Shown: positions 41,945 through 53,074 of the stretch, one piece after another | Position numbering within the stretch: position 1 is the first letter of the stretch | Layout: each line of letters opens with the position of its first letter | Origin: Erinaceus europaeus | Taxonomy: Eukaryota; Chordata; Mammalia; Eulipotyphla; Erinaceidae | NCBI RefSeq assembly: GCF_950295315.1 | Contig: NC_080164.1 | Location: forward strand, 63,647,615-63,711,614 | Direction of reading: 5' to 3' | DNA length: 64,000 nt | The notes under the pieces: generated by a model | What the model saw: the letters and a program-made list of their open reading frames with translations, nothing else | Databases searched by the model: none | What the model was told of the DNA's origin: nothing | Translations under genes and position numbers: made by a program

Positions 41945-42335
41945 CCACCACCAGAAAAAGTCCAAAACAACAAGAGGCTATGAACAAGACAATTCAGTTC
42001 ACAGAAATAGAAATTCAAGTGGTCAAGAATAAAAGAAACACGTACTCTAATTAGTCAGGAAAATGAAATTTAAAACAATGAGCTCCTCTCCCCTTCCCTA
42101 GCACATTGGCAAGAATTCAAATATGATAACATCCAGCACAGGCAGGGAAATGGGCATGCATTTCTCTAGCCTCTTGGGAAAGTAACCTAGAATGTTTATC
42201 AAAATTATAAAATTAAATAATCACCATGTTCGTGTTGGACAAAACAACCTCCCTTCCAGGATTTACTATACAGAAGCAAAAATATCAGAGCATTTAGGTA
42301 TAGGTACAAGAATACGTATTGAAGCACCCACTAAT
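41945..42335 (+). mobile_element. Old L1 ORF2 3' fragment
   Basis: AAGACAATTCAGTTCACAGAAATAGAAATTCAAGTGG and GAAATTTAAAACAATGAGCTCC...CACATTGGCAAGAATTCAAA follow the ancient L1 order. The sequence is heavily decayed. Confidence 0.6.
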
Positions 42336-42500
42336 TTGTTCAACAAATATTGTGCTGCATAGCTATGCCGACAGCTTGCCAGACACTGTTACAGGGACAG
42401 TAGACATTAGAGATACAGTGAACAAGAGTAACATTCCTGCTCCCCTGGGGTTTCCTTTCCACATGGAGGAGATAAATAATAAACAGGCATGTTTTACAAG
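42336..42500 (+). mobile_element. Ancient mammalian repeat, L2/L1M-type 3' sequence
   Basis: TTTGTTCAACAAATATTGTG...CCAGACACTGTTACAGGGACAGTAGACATTAGAGATACAGTGAACAAG matches a widespread old repeat motif. I am unsure of the exact family. Confidence 0.5.
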
Positions 42501-42614
42501 ATGTCACATGTGGGTAATGAGGACTATGGAGTAAAATAAAGCAGAAAAGAGAGAGAGAGTGAATGCTGGGGGCATGGGTAGAGGGTTTGCACCTACTGTT
42601 TAAAATAGAGGAAT

Positions 42615-42759
42615 TGGGGCTAGGGAGATAACATAATGGTTATGTGAAAAGACTTTCGTGCCTGAGACACCAATGATCCCATATTCAGTCCTCAGCACCA
42701 CCATAAGCCACAGCTGAGTAATGGCCTGGTAAAATAATAATAATAATTACAAACAAAAT
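42615..42759 (+). mobile_element. SINE family C with 13-bp target duplication
   Basis: AAAATAGAGGAAT at 42,602-42,614 recurs exactly at 42,760-42,772. Confidence 0.95.
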
Positions 42760-43028
42760 AAAATAGAGGAATCAGCCCCTTGTTTTGAAAAATTCCAAAT
42801 AAATAGCAGTGCTTATTGCTAACCAATAAAGTGCTTCAGTTGCTTATCAGAAAAAATAAAATTAAAGTCATCACTTCTCACTGAGAAGGTAGATCCAAGA
42901 ACTGAAGAAGGTATGAGAATGAGTCATTGAGATGGTTGGAAGTAGCAAAAAGGCAATGCAAAGGTTTAGAGGCAGCCTAGGTCTGCATCTGGTATGTATG
43001 GCACAGTCCTTGAAGGCCACATAAGGAT

Positions 43029-43208
43029 AAGGCTGTGGTTGGCAAGATAGCTCACCTGGGATGATGCCTGGTGTGCCATGCACACAACCCAGACTCAAGA
43101 AACTTCTTTGGTGCCCTGGTTTATTCCTATCTCTTTCTGTCTTTATTTTTCTCTGTCTGGAAAAAGTCTCCCTGGAGCAGTGAGGTCCCTGTAATGACAG
43201 GGGTAAAA
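43029..43208 (+). mobile_element. SINE family H
   Basis: GGCTGTGGTTGGCAAGATAGCTCACCTGGGATGATGCC head, then CTGTCTGGAAAAAGTCTCCCTGGAGCAGTGAGG. Confidence 0.75.
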
Positions 43209-44107
43209 AAATGGGACTGGGCTTTACTCTGAGTGAGACCTAGTCATCCCTGGAAAACAGACACAAGCTGGGAGGTCATCAGACTCCAAAGGGCCTGACT
43301 CGAAGAAAGGGAGAGAAAGAAGAACATGAGCTTGCCAGTGGAGCCCCAGAGTCCTAGAGCCTGCCAACAAACACAGCAGGCAGAGAAGCAGCACTGGACA
43401 GGTTAAGAGGCAACCCAGAGAGACGGGGACCACTTCTGGGAGGAAGGACGGCCTCAATTGCACCCACAGGTCTGATGGAGATGACAGAGCAACCCTGGAC
43501 TTCACATCTCAGTCAGGCCGGAGGAGAATGGCCGGGAGATGAAGGCCTTGGGGGAGGACTTGGGTCATAGAGGGTGGACACATGTACGAGGCAATAGAAA
43601 GACACTGGCGGAACAAGAAGGAACATGCGGCAGCAGCTGACAGACCCGCAGCAGCAGTTGCAGCCAGCAGCTGGGTTTCTTTAGAGAACAATGGAGTGCC
43701 CTGTGTCCTTGGGCTCCCGAGGTAGCTGCCATTCACCCAGGGCTGGAGGAAAGCAGATCTGAATTCATTAAGTCTCATCAGTGGCAAGTCGGGGCTTGCC
43801 AAGCAGCTGGGCGGTCCTGATGCAGGCCCTGCCTTGGAGGAAACGGCCGGCTCCAGGGCCAGGCCTTAGTCCTCGGGAGAGTGCTTGGGCCTAGAGGAGG
43901 AAATGAACCCCTGACTGTGGGCCAGCCAGAGGAAGGTCACAGCCCTGGGAGGGTGTGGAGAGAGGACAGGGCAGCTGAAGCCAGGCCTGAGTGAGAAAAG
44001 CAGATGACTGAAATGCCTCTTTCCTTCTGATGTGAGTGATGCCCAGCAGGGTAGAGCAGGCACTGAATGCCATGCTTAGAGCAGAAATGAAGCAGATGTC
44101 TCAGACT
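43209..44107. other. Intergenic, unique, purine-rich
   Basis: No repeat recognised. Minus frames of 93 and 97 codons (43,224-43,505, 43,509-43,802) lack recognisable domains. Confidence 0.5.
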
Positions 44108-44238
44108 TAGTGGGGGAGATAGCATATCTTTCCAGATTCAAGCCCTAGCACCGTATGAGAAGTGCAGTGGCACCAGGGAAAGCTCTGGTATTGTGGTCTG
44201 TTTATCTATTGTCTGTCTATTTGAATAAAAAAAAAAAA
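44108..44238 (+). mobile_element. SINE family H-like
   Basis: GTGGGGGAGATAGCATATC, ATTCAAGCCCTAGCACC, then AAGCTCTGGTATTGTGG and an A-run. Confidence 0.6.
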
Positions 44239-44298
44239 TCAACTCTAAATAGCGAACTCACACAGGTCTCAGCTCTGCAAAATAAAAACCTCAACCCA

Positions 44299-44604
44299 TG
44301 GGAGTTGGGCGGTAGCGCAGCGTGTTAAGTAACGTGGTGCAAAGCGCAAGGACCTGTGGAAGGATCCCGGTTTGAGCCCCCAGCTCCCCACCTACAGGGG
44401 AGTTGCTTCACAGGCGGTGAAGCAGGTCTGCAGGTGTCTGTCTTTCTCCCCCTCCTCTATCTTCCCCTCCTCTCTCCATTTCTCTCTGTCCTATCCAACA
44501 ACAATGACATCAACAATAATAACTGCAACAATAAAAAAACAAGGGCAACAAAAGGGAAAATAAATAAATAAATAAATATAAAAAAACAATTAAAAAATTA
44601 AAAA
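44299..44604 (+). mobile_element. SINE family A with 15-bp target duplication
   Basis: AAAAACCTCAACCCA at 44,284-44,298 recurs at 44,605-44,619. The head GGGAGTTGGGCGGTAGCGCAG is nearly intact. Confidence 0.97.
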
Positions 44605-44619
44605 AAAAACCTCAACCCA

Positions 44620-45670
44620 GTGAAAAGTGATATTTATGAGAGAGGTTGAATTAGGTAGCTGGAAGGGGCTGTAATCATCATGGTATCCAAGTATCCAACC
44701 ACTTGTCTTAAAATTGGAGTGTGAGGTTCCGAGAGAAAGTGAGAGAGGGAATGAACTGAAGGCCTGAGAACCAACAAAAGGGCCCCTGACCAGGAGGTCT
44801 TGAGAAACATTGCCACCTCTGAATCCTACTGAGAAAAACAAGTGGGGAGGCCAAGGCTGGGGACTGGATTCAGGAGAGGCAAAATGGCCTCTGACAGTGG
44901 AGGGGGAACCACAGAGAGGCTGGAATGTGAGCAGCAGGGAAACAGTTCTGCAAAGAGACCCCATTCAGTCAGGGAAGCAATGGAACATGAGTTCTGGGAG
45001 AATCGAATCTCAGGTGGGCTCGGGAGCTGCAGGGAAGGGGTATAGTGGATAACAGGGTCCCACCCTGGCCCTGTGAGTGAAGTAATTCTGCTCCAATCCT
45101 CTGACCAGTTTTGGGCTGAAGAATTCAACATCATGGGTGCTTTCTATCTGGCTGTGTTTCCTTGTTGCTTCATAATAATAACATTCATTTCCCCCTCTTC
45201 TCTATCCCCTGAGTCTCTGCTGGGCTTGGCTAGAGGACTGGAGCAGGCTGGACAGGACCCAAGCTCACCCTGCAGCCCCCTCGACAGGTCTGAGAACCCC
45301 AGGGGCCCTCACAGTCCAGACAGGGACATTGTGGATCACCCAGGCCCCAAGACTTGAGGGCTGGCTGCCTCACGCTGGGGAGACACAGAAACACTCACTG
45401 CTCGCAACCCGCCCCCCCAGTCTCCCCTGCCCAAGAAGCTCATGGTTGAGCCTGGATGATGGACAGAGAGCCACGTAGCTGCTGAGAAGGCAGCAAGGTG
45501 TCCTGGGAGGCCCAAGATGCATGGAATTTACACAAAGGTTAAAGGGCCTATCATGGAACGCACAGTGATGAGTGAGGAGATGTGATGGGTGTGCAGGTTA
45601 GCAGGATGAGCACCATAAGTTCACATGCTCTGTGAACCAGTCTGGAGACTGCTTGTGCCAAATAATTCTC
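44620..45670. other. Intergenic, unique
   Basis: Overlapping frames on both strands (up to 124 codons at 44,590-44,964 minus) partly include SINE tail and are not supported as genes. Confidence 0.5.
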
Positions 45671-45850
45671 TGGGGCCAGAGAGACAATTCAGTGGGAAGG
45701 ACCTCAACACCTTCTGGGAGGTGCTGCGGTATCAGAGGAAGCTCCAGTGTCGTGTTATCTCTCTGTCCCTGTCTCTTTCTATCTGGATGGAAAAGCAACC
45801 AGATTAGTAAAATATTGTGTGCAGGAGGCCCCAGTTAAAAAAAAAAAACT
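45671..45850 (+). mobile_element. SINE family H
   Basis: GGGGCCAGAGAGACAATTCAGTGGG, then CCAGTGTCGTGTTATCTCTCTGTC and an A-rich tail (45,836-45,848). Confidence 0.7.
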
Positions 45851-46189
45851 TTGTTTTTTCAAATAATTGTCTGGCTCAGAAACAAATCCCCTCTGGAGAA
45901 ATAGAACCGTTTTAGTCAGAACAAGCCAGGCACCCAGTCTCCCTGTGGTGCTAGGGCCCCTTTGGGGAGCCGGTACCTGAGTCTTGATGAATTAAGGTTG
46001 GCAGACAGGTCAGAAATGGCTCTGAGAGACCTTGTTGTCATGTAGTCACTGTCCACGTGCTCTGAGGATGATTACACACAGAGTTGAAGTCAGGCCCAAA
46101 GCGGGCCCCGGCTTCCAGATTCCTGGGGGGCCTCGTGCTCTCCCCCACTCACAGAGGTTCCATTCTGACCTTCCCTCACCACAAGGGCC
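45851..46189. other. Intergenic, no feature recognised
   Basis: Unique-looking. Confidence 0.5.
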
Positions 46190-46268
46190 TTTGAAAAGAA
46201 GTTGAGGTCATCCAGTATGTGTCCTTCTCCTTTTGGCTTATCTCACTGAATATGATTCCTTCCCATGG
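46190..46268 (-). mobile_element. L1 ORF2 extreme 3' fragment
   Basis: GAGGTCATCCAGTATGTGTCCTTCTCCTTTTGGC and TATCTCACTGAATATGATTCC are antisense to the SEISQKQKDEYGM-type end of L1 ORF2. Confidence 0.7.
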
Positions 46269-46689
46269 GCACACGCCCCTCACCCCATCTGTGCCCTGAT
46301 GGCTGGCCCTTGGGAAAGGACAGGGAGGGGCAGTGGCTTGGAACAGCCTGTCCAGACCCCCGGGGAACAGGACAGGGAGCACCTGTGAAGCTGCCAGAAG
46401 GGGGCCAGGGCCTCTTGGGCAACTGTTCCCCCTCCAGCTTGGCTCCTGTCCAGTCTGGTCATCAAAGCCACAGAAGGCAGCCCTGACAGATGTCACTAGC
46501 ATGAAAGCTGTCAGTCACCCCAGCTGGTCCCCATGTCATCAGGGCTAATGGACAAGGCTCCCCTTTTTTTCCCCCAGAAGTGACCACTGACCCACTCTCT
46601 CAGTTGCACCCCCCCCCCCATGAATTCACCCCTCAGGGCTCCAACCTTGACTTTGGAAACTGAGGGCAGAGTCCCTTTGGCAATGCCTA
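46269..46689. other. Intergenic, unique
   Basis: A C-rich run (CACCCCCCCCCC) lies near 46,608-46,619. No gene. Confidence 0.5.
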
Positions 46690-46961
46690 TGACAACTGTG
46701 GGAAAATAATCCTGACTTGGCCAAAATCTAAATATCCAGTGACCTCATGTATCCCAATAGGCCCCAAACTGTGCTGCACAAATCTCCCCTTCTCCTCCCC
46801 AACCTGGGTGCTCCATGAGTGATCAGAACATAGAACAAGCACCCTCCAGCAGCAGGATACATGGCTAGGAATACACTGTAGGAATATTATCCACCCATGG
46901 AAAAAAGCAAAATTCTGGTACACACCACAGCATTATGTTTAGTGACATAAAAGCAACAGAC

Positions 46962-47112
46962 AGTGGTCCGGGAGGTGGCACAGTGGTTAAAGCATCAAAC
47001 TGAGGTCCTGAGTTCAATCCCTGGCAGCACATGTACCAGAGTGATGTCTGGCTCTTTCTCTCTCCTCCTATGTTTCTCATTAATAAATAAATGAAATCTT
47101 TTTTTTTAAAAA
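46962..47112 (+). mobile_element. SINE family E
   Basis: TGGTCCGGGAGGTGGCACAGTGG head, GAGTTCAATCCCTGGCAGCAC, tail ATTAATAAATAAATGAAATC. AAAAGCAACA flanks both ends. Confidence 0.9.
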
Positions 47113-47130
47113 AAAAAAAAGCAACAAACA

Positions 47131-47421
47131 GGGCCGGGTGGTGGCATACCTGGCGTTCTGGGTTAAGCACACGGGGTGCAAAGCTCAAGGACCAAGGAAC
47201 CTGGGTTGAGCCCCCAGCTCACCTGCAGTGGGGTCACCTCACAAGCGGTGAAGCAGGTCTGCATGTGTCTTTCTCTCTCCCTGTTTTCCACTCCTCTCTC
47301 AATTTCTCTTTGTCCTATCCAACAACAATAACAAAATGAAAAAAATGGCTGCCAGGAACAGTAGATTCATAATGCAGGCACCAAGCCCCAGTGATAACCC
47401 TGGAGGCAAAAAAAAAAAAAG
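47131..47421 (+). mobile_element. SINE with B-like head and Ax 3' module
   Basis: GGGCCGGGTGGTGGCATACCTGG is a B head. An extra CGTTCTGGGTTAAG follows, and the end carries GCCAGGAACAGTAGATTCATAATGC...AACCCTGGAGGC. Confidence 0.88.
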
Positions 47422-47645
47422 GTGAATTCATAGAGACAGAATATAGAATAGAAACAAGTAGGGACTGGAGGAGATATAAAGTGAAATTATTGAAATAATA
47501 TTAGAGATTTTTAAGTGTGGCATGTAGGTATATAACATTGTAAATATATTTAAGGCCACTGAATTTAATGCTTGAAATGGTTAAAATGATAAACACTATG
47601 CTCTGTATATTCTACCACATATTCTTATTAAAAGAATAAGTGCCC

Positions 47646-48042
47646 TATGCATATACAAACTATTGTATTTACTGTTGAATGCAAAACATTAATTCCCCAA
47701 TAAAGAAATTTTTAAAAAAAGAAAGAAAAAGAGACAAAAAAAAAAAAAGAAAGAAACAGAAGGATGAATATGGGATGATCTCACTCTCAGGCAGAAGTTG
47801 AAAAACAAGATCAGAAGAGAAAACACAAGTAGAACCTGAAATGGAATTGGCGTATTGCACCAAAGTAAAAGACTCTGGGGTGGGTGGGTGGGGAGAATAC
47901 AGGTCCAAGAAGGATGACAGAGGACTTAGTGGGGGTTGTATTGTTAAATGGGAAACTGGGGAATGTTATGCATGTACAAACTATTGTATTTGCTGTCGAA
48001 TGTAAAACATTAATTCCCCAATAAAGAAATAAAAAAAAAAGA
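47646..48042 (+). mobile_element. Two L1 3' ends in tandem
   Basis: The first 3' end (ATACAAACTATTGTATTTACTG...CAATAAAGAAATTTTTAAAAAA, 47,646-47,720) is followed by an A-rich linker and a longer piece (47,755-48,042). The longer piece starts in the ORF2 end (AACAGAAGGATGAATATGGG) and runs to CAATAAAGAAATAAAAAA. AAGTGCCC at about 47,638 and 48,044 may be the outer target duplication. Confidence 0.88.
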
Positions 48043-48794
48043 AGTGCCCAAATAAGTTTGAGTAGTTTCCCAAATTCAAGATTTGGCATCCTCTGATGGC
48101 ACTAAAATCTTCGTCAAACACATCAACCTAATTTTTAATCTAGAAAATGAAGATCAGTGTCGGTCTCCTGGTGTACTCCATCACTTACTTTACTGTTCTG
48201 TTTTTCTTCTCCAAAAATGGAATTTTCCTTCCTGGAACTTGGAGATATTTTAAGTTATTAAAAAAAAAAAAAAAGCTGTATGTGTTGCATGTACACGCAT
48301 GCAAGCAAAAACTCTCTAGACACTTCCGGTTGCGGAGCTAGAAATGAAATCTCAGGATAATGCCTGTTGTCTGTGGGCCAGATGGCCTTGAAGGTAATTC
48401 AGGGTCTGGGCTTGGCAGGGGGCTGAATTCAGGGTTCTGCTTGCCTCCTGGGGAGAGCACAGGCAGTCCTGTCCTGTCCTCCCCAGTCAAGTCAATCGAC
48501 CACCTTTGAACAAGAGTTGGTTACAGGAGGGCCTGGAGGTGAGGGCAGGATGTGGCTGCTCCAGGGCATCTGGGGTGTCAGGATGGGGGGGGGGTTGGAG
48601 TGGGGAGCTGTCTCTTCTCCTGGTGGCAAGACCCTGGATATGGTCTCAGCTGAGGGTAGAAAAGCTTCTTGACCAGCTGCTGTTCTTGCTCTTGACCTTT
48701 CCTCTGGGGACACTATTTTATGCTCTTTACATCTTCAGGCCCCGGTCTGGTGGTGACCTGGGGTCAGGTAGAGGGACATCAGATTAAAGAAAAA
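48043..48794. other. Intergenic, unique
   Basis: It contains a short G-run (48,584-48,593) and an A-run (48,260-48,274). No supported gene. Confidence 0.5.
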
Positions 48795-48860
48795 AAGACA
48801 GGATTCAAGTCCCAGCTGTGGGACAACTCTGGGTGAGTCACAGCCCTGAAATGTAGTGTC
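48795..48860 (+). mobile_element. Possible MIR fragment
   Basis: GATTCAAGTCCCAGCTGTGGGACAACTCTGGGTGAGTCACAGCC resembles MIR box B and core. Confidence 0.45.
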
Positions 48861-48938
48861 AGGGAGTGAAGCCAGAGGAGAAAATATTTATAACTGCCGG
48901 AAACATGACAAACCTGTCAAAAATACAAGAGATCAGCT

Positions 48939-48940
<2 letters not shown>

Positions 48941-48990
<50 letters not shown>
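48941..48990. repeat. (GT)25 microsatellite
   Basis: Uninterrupted GT run. Confidence 0.98.
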
Positions 48991-48993
<3 letters not shown>

Positions 48994-50051
48994 TAAACAT
49001 TTTAAAAATCAAGAAAGAAAACCAGAATTCCTCTTCATATGACCACCTTGTGTAGGTGATGAATTGGGGGTAATGAGGACAAGTAGCTGTGTTCCTTGAT
49101 CTGAACTGTGGTAGAGAGAAGAGATCAATTGTAGGAGGTGACTGAAAAACAGAGAGGGCAGGAGGCGATGCATTTATGGACCCAAGAGCTCAAAACCAGA
49201 ACTATCCAAGGGGGGTGTTAACATCCCCAGAAAATCCCCCCCCATAAAGCCCAGGGGATGTTGGGTTCCTACTACACAAGGGGTAGAGGTGGAGATGTTT
49301 TTATTTACTGAAATGTGAATGAATATGACAGGTGAGCCTGTAGGATGGGAAAGCATGCACCCCCTTGCTATTGGGGCCTCTCTGCTCCAGTCTGGGACTG
49401 TGAGAATGAGACCTCCCCAGGGGGACCAGGAGAACCAGGGGACTCATGTGAATGTGATGTAGATGAAAGTTATATTTGAAAGGAGCTATTTGGTCCAGAG
49501 TTTTCTTTCTTGGGCAGCCAGAGAAGACGAAACTGGGATGTGATATAGAAAAGGGGGCTGTTGATACCTCCAGCTGGGATTTGGCCAGCATCCCTGAACA
49601 GTCTTGGGGGCTTTGTGGGGAGGTAGTCACAGTCACTGGGGAGAGGAAGGAGAGCACCTGGGACAGATTCAGGGGCCCACACTATGACCTGAAGATGATG
49701 GGCCCAAGGGTGGGACTTCAAAAATAAATATCTCCCAGCCATGATGGAGGAGGTTAGTAGAGAACAGATCAAAGACAGGAAGGCTAGTCAAGAGGTTGCC
49801 ATATGGCCCCATGAGCAATAATGAAGGGACCACCCAACCTGAGGGTGTCCCCACCTGTAACTTACTTCACAAAAAGCAAGAGACCAGACTGGTAGAAATC
49901 TCTTCAATTGATTAATCATGACTGCCTGAAGTATTGTCATGACCTTACGCAATTTTGGCCTAGTGGGAAAAAGAACCACCATTGATAAGCAATATCGTGC
50001 ACTACGGGGGTATAGCAACATCCATTCATTCATCCCTACATTCATTCTATA
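48991..50051. other. Intergenic, unique
   Basis: Frames of 83-118 codons on both strands (49,301-50,063) have no recognisable domain. Confidence 0.5.
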
Positions 50052-50073
50052 CATGTCATTCATTCTTTTTTTT

Positions 50074-50361
50074 AAATATTTTTTTAATATTTACTTTATT
50101 TATTCCCTTTTGTTGCCCTTGTTGTTTTATTGTTGTAGTTATTATTGTTGTTGTCATTGTTGGATAGGACAGAGAGAAATGGAGAGAGGAGGGGAAGACA
50201 GAGAGGAGGAGAGAAAGATAGACACCTGCAGACCTGCTTCACCGCCTGTGAAGCGACTCCCCTGCAGGTGGGGAGCCGGGGTTCGAACCGGGATCCTTAT
50301 GCTGGTCCTTGTGCTTTGCGCCACCTGTGCTTGACCCGCTGCGCTACAGCCCGAGTCCCTA
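50074..50361 (-). mobile_element. SINE family A, inserted in another SINE's tail
   Basis: Near-consensus reverse copy (GGGTTCGAACCGGGATCC). The 20-bp AAATATTTTTTTAATATTTA occurs at 50,074-50,093 and exactly again at 50,362-50,381, marking insertion into the T-rich tail of the neighbouring copy. Confidence 0.95.
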
Positions 50362-50655
50362 AAATATTTTTTTAATATTTATTTATTTAGTTTCCCTTTT
50401 TGTTGCCCTTGTTTTTTTTACTGTTGTTGTAGTTGTTGTTGATGTCATCATTGTTGGATAGGACAGAGAGAAATGGAGAGAGGCGGGGAAGACAGAGAGG
50501 GGGGAAAGAAAGATAGACACCTGCAGACCTGCTTCACCACCTGTGAAGCAACTCCCCTGCAGGTAGGGAGCCGGGGGCTTGAACCGGGATCCTTACTACA
50601 GTCCTTGCGCTTGGCGCCACGTGCACTTAACCCACTGCGCTACCACCCGACTCCC
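50362..50655 (-). mobile_element. SINE family A, older of a tandem pair
   Basis: Reverse copy ending CTACCACCCGACTCCC. The outer CATGTCATTCATTCT (50,052-50,066 and 50,656-50,670) is its target duplication, separated on the left by the second insertion. Confidence 0.95.
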
Positions 50656-50670
50656 CATGTCATTCATTCT

Positions 50671-50960
50671 ATACATGCCCAAGGTGTGATGTGCATGTAT
50701 CCTGGGAAGCTACTCTCTTTGCAGGAGCTCAGTTCTCATAGGCTCAGTCCTTCAAAGAGCAACCAGACTCAAGCCTGAGCTCACTCTGCTCTGGACCGTC
50801 TCTTTGAGCCTCTTTGGGACGTTGGGAAAAGGTTTATGACTTAGTCTCTCAGGATCTTACACAAATTAGCTATAAGAGAATAGTTGTGAAAGAAAGAAAA
50901 TAAAAAGTGAATTACCATAGTTTCCATTTTTAGTCACTAATTTAACAAAGAAGCTAATAT
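50671..50960. other. Intergenic spacer
   Basis: No feature recognised. Confidence 0.5.
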
Positions 50961-51100
50961 AGCAGCTCAAGAGGTGGTATAGTAGAGAAAGTGTGGGACC
51001 CTAAATCATGAGGTCTGAGTTTGATCCCCAGCAATACATATGCCAGAGTGATGCTCTGGTTCTCATTTCCTCTCTCTCTTACTCATAAATAATTCTTATT
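50961..51100 (+). mobile_element. SINE family E
   Basis: AGCAGCTCAAGAGGTGGTATAG head, GAGTTTGATCCCCAGCAATAC, AGAGTGATGCTCTGGTTCTC and an ATAAATAATTC tail. Confidence 0.75.
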
Positions 51101-51105
51101 TTATT

Positions 51106-51312
51106 TTTAAATGTTTATTATTTTTTATTTATTGGATAGAGACAGAGAGAAATAAAGAGGGAAGGGGGAGGGAGAGAGGGAGAGAGAAAGAGAAACATCT
51201 GCAGCTCTGCTTCACCACTCATGAAGATTCCACCCTGGGGACCAGGGGCTTGAACCTAAGTTCTTGCTCTTGGTAATGTACACTCAACTAGGTGTGCCAC
51301 CACTCAGCCCCT
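51106..51312 (-). mobile_element. SINE family B
   Basis: Tail TTTATTGGATAGAGACAGAGAG, CACCCTGGGGACCAGGGGCTTGAACC core, CCACCACTCAGCCCC head. Confidence 0.9.
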
Positions 51313-51321
51313 ATGTATTAT

Positions 51322-51612
51322 TATATTTTTTAAATATTTATTTATTTATTTATTCCCTTTTGTTGTCCTTGTTTTTTTTAATTGTTGTAGTTATTGTTAT
51401 TGTTGTCACTGTTGGATAGGACAGAGAGAAATGGAGAGAGAAGGGGGAGACAGAGAAAGGGAGAGAAAGATAGACACCTGCAGACCTGCTTCACCGCTTG
51501 CAAAACGAACCCCTTGCAGGTGGGGACCTGGGGGCTCAAACTGGGATCCTTATGCTAGTCCTTGCACTTTGCACCACCTGTGCTTAACCCGCTGAGCTAC
51601 CACCCAACTCCC
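51322..51612 (-). mobile_element. SINE family A
   Basis: Full reverse copy with CTACCACCCAACTCCC head. It sits between two reverse family B copies. Confidence 0.93.
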
Positions 51613-51790
51613 TATTTATAATTTTTTAATTTGATAAGAGAAAGAAAAAACTGATAGACAGTTTCAGCACTGCTTCACTGCTCATGAAGCTTCCCCCTGC
51701 AGGTGGGGGCTGGACCTGTGGGGGCTGGACCTGTGTACTTATACATGATTGTGTATGTACTAAAGTGGGTATGCCACCACCCAGTGGCCC
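51613..51790 (-). mobile_element. SINE family B with internal 17-bp duplication
   Basis: GGTGGGGGCTGGACCTGT is repeated in tandem at about 51,702-51,736, which displaces the normal core. Head CCACCACCCAGTGGCCC. Confidence 0.82.
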
Positions 51791-51820
51791 ATAACTTTCC
51801 TTTAGGAAAAAAGTAAAGAA

Positions 51821-51833
51821 GCGTGCGCGCACA

Positions 51834-51880
<47 letters not shown>
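51821..51880. repeat. (GC)n(AC)n alternating purine-pyrimidine repeat
   Basis: GCGTGCGCGC passes into an AC run with one AT interruption. This composition can adopt Z-DNA. Confidence 0.97.
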
Positions 51881-51882
<2 letters not shown>

Positions 51883-52512
51883 CAAGGTCTTTTCATCTTT
51901 CAAGGATTTGGAGCTGAATTACTCCCAGTTTAGGAATCCCAGAAACCACAAAGATTAGACATGTGCCCTAATGGTTGCAAAGCAAAGTTCTCATTTATGA
52001 ACTATAAACCCAGATTCCTTGTTGGACAGGGTTCCTTCCAGGCCTCCTTATCCTCCTGGGGGCTGGAAACAGAAAGCAGGTATCATGGGGGGTGGGGGTA
52101 AACACATCCTAGTTTTTATGTTGTTGAGGGTCTTCATGCATGACTGCTTGCACAAAATCTGTTCAAAAGACTGCCAGTGAAATGTGAATCTATTGGAAAT
52201 GGATTTCCTTTCCTAGGAAATGCACACCTGTGTACATGAAGACATGTGTGTGTGTGTGTGTGTGTGAGTGCACATGTACACATGCTTGCACACGTGTGCA
52301 AAAACTAGAGACAGTGAGGAAGCTGAAGAAGAAAAGCATGGACCTTTAATCTTTCATACTTAGACTCATGGGTATGTATGTGCGAGTGGTTTTGTGTGTA
52401 TCAGTGACTCTAACTCACTTTCCTGGCAGAGACCTCAGCCATTGATTTTCAATCTTATATGCACATTAGAATCACTTAGGGGCTTTTAAAACTTCCAGTG
52501 CTCAAAAACAGC
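51881..52512. other. Intergenic, no feature recognised
   Basis: It includes a short GT run (about 52,248-52,266). Confidence 0.5.
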
Positions 52513-52708
52513 TCACTGGGATGGCTCACTGGGATAGTACACCTGCTTTGTTACATGTATGTCTGTGTTAGAGATTTGGAGCCCATCCCATTGGGAAAAG
52601 TTCTGGTGTCGTAGTGTCTTTCCCTCTCTCCTTCTGTATCTGTCTCCATCTGAAAAAGTCAATCCAGGACAGTGAAGCTTCAGCAATGATAAATACAAAT
52701 AAATTAAT
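52513..52708 (+). mobile_element. SINE family H
   Basis: TCACTGGGATGGCTCACTGGGATAGTACACCTGC, then AAAGTTCTGGTGTCGTAGTG, TCCATCTGAAAAAGTC and AAATACAAATAAATTAATTAAA. TCACTGGGATAG repeats the start. Confidence 0.75.
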
Positions 52709-52832
52709 TAAATCAGACAATACCCAGAGATTGGTCTCAACTCTACACCAATAAATCAGAATTCCTGGGGATAGGACTCTAGCATTAGCACTTTCTATCA
52801 GTATTTAAGAATCTCCATGGGGAGTTCCCTTT

Positions 52833-53012
52833 GTTCTTTTTAGATGACAGAGACAGAGAGAAATAAAGAGGAAGAGGGAGACAGAGGGAAAAAGAGAGGC
52901 CAATGCTCAACCATTTACGGAGTGTCTCCTGCAGGTGGGAACTGAGGACTTGAATCCAGGTCCTCACACGTAATGTGTGCACTCTACAGGGTATACCACC
53001 ATCTTAACCCCC
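52833..53012 (-). mobile_element. SINE family B
   Basis: TTTTTAGATGACAGAGACAGAGAG, CTCCTGCAGGTGGGAACTGAGGACTTGAATCC, head TACCACCATCTTAACCCC. Confidence 0.82.
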
Positions 53013-53074
53013 TACTTGGGTAGGTCAGTACCTGCCATACCTGAGTAATCCTCTACATAAAAAGCTTTTTTCTC

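Larger units (their letters stand above)
46690..47636 (+). mobile_element. Old L1 3' end, interrupted by two SINEs
   Basis: TACACTGTAGGAATATTATCC...TTATGTTTAGTGACATAAAAGCAAC continues after the SINEs with AATTCATAGAGACAGAATATAGAATAGAAAC. The 3'UTR-like GAAATGGTTAAAATGATAAAC...TATATTCTACCAC ends it. Confidence 0.75.
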
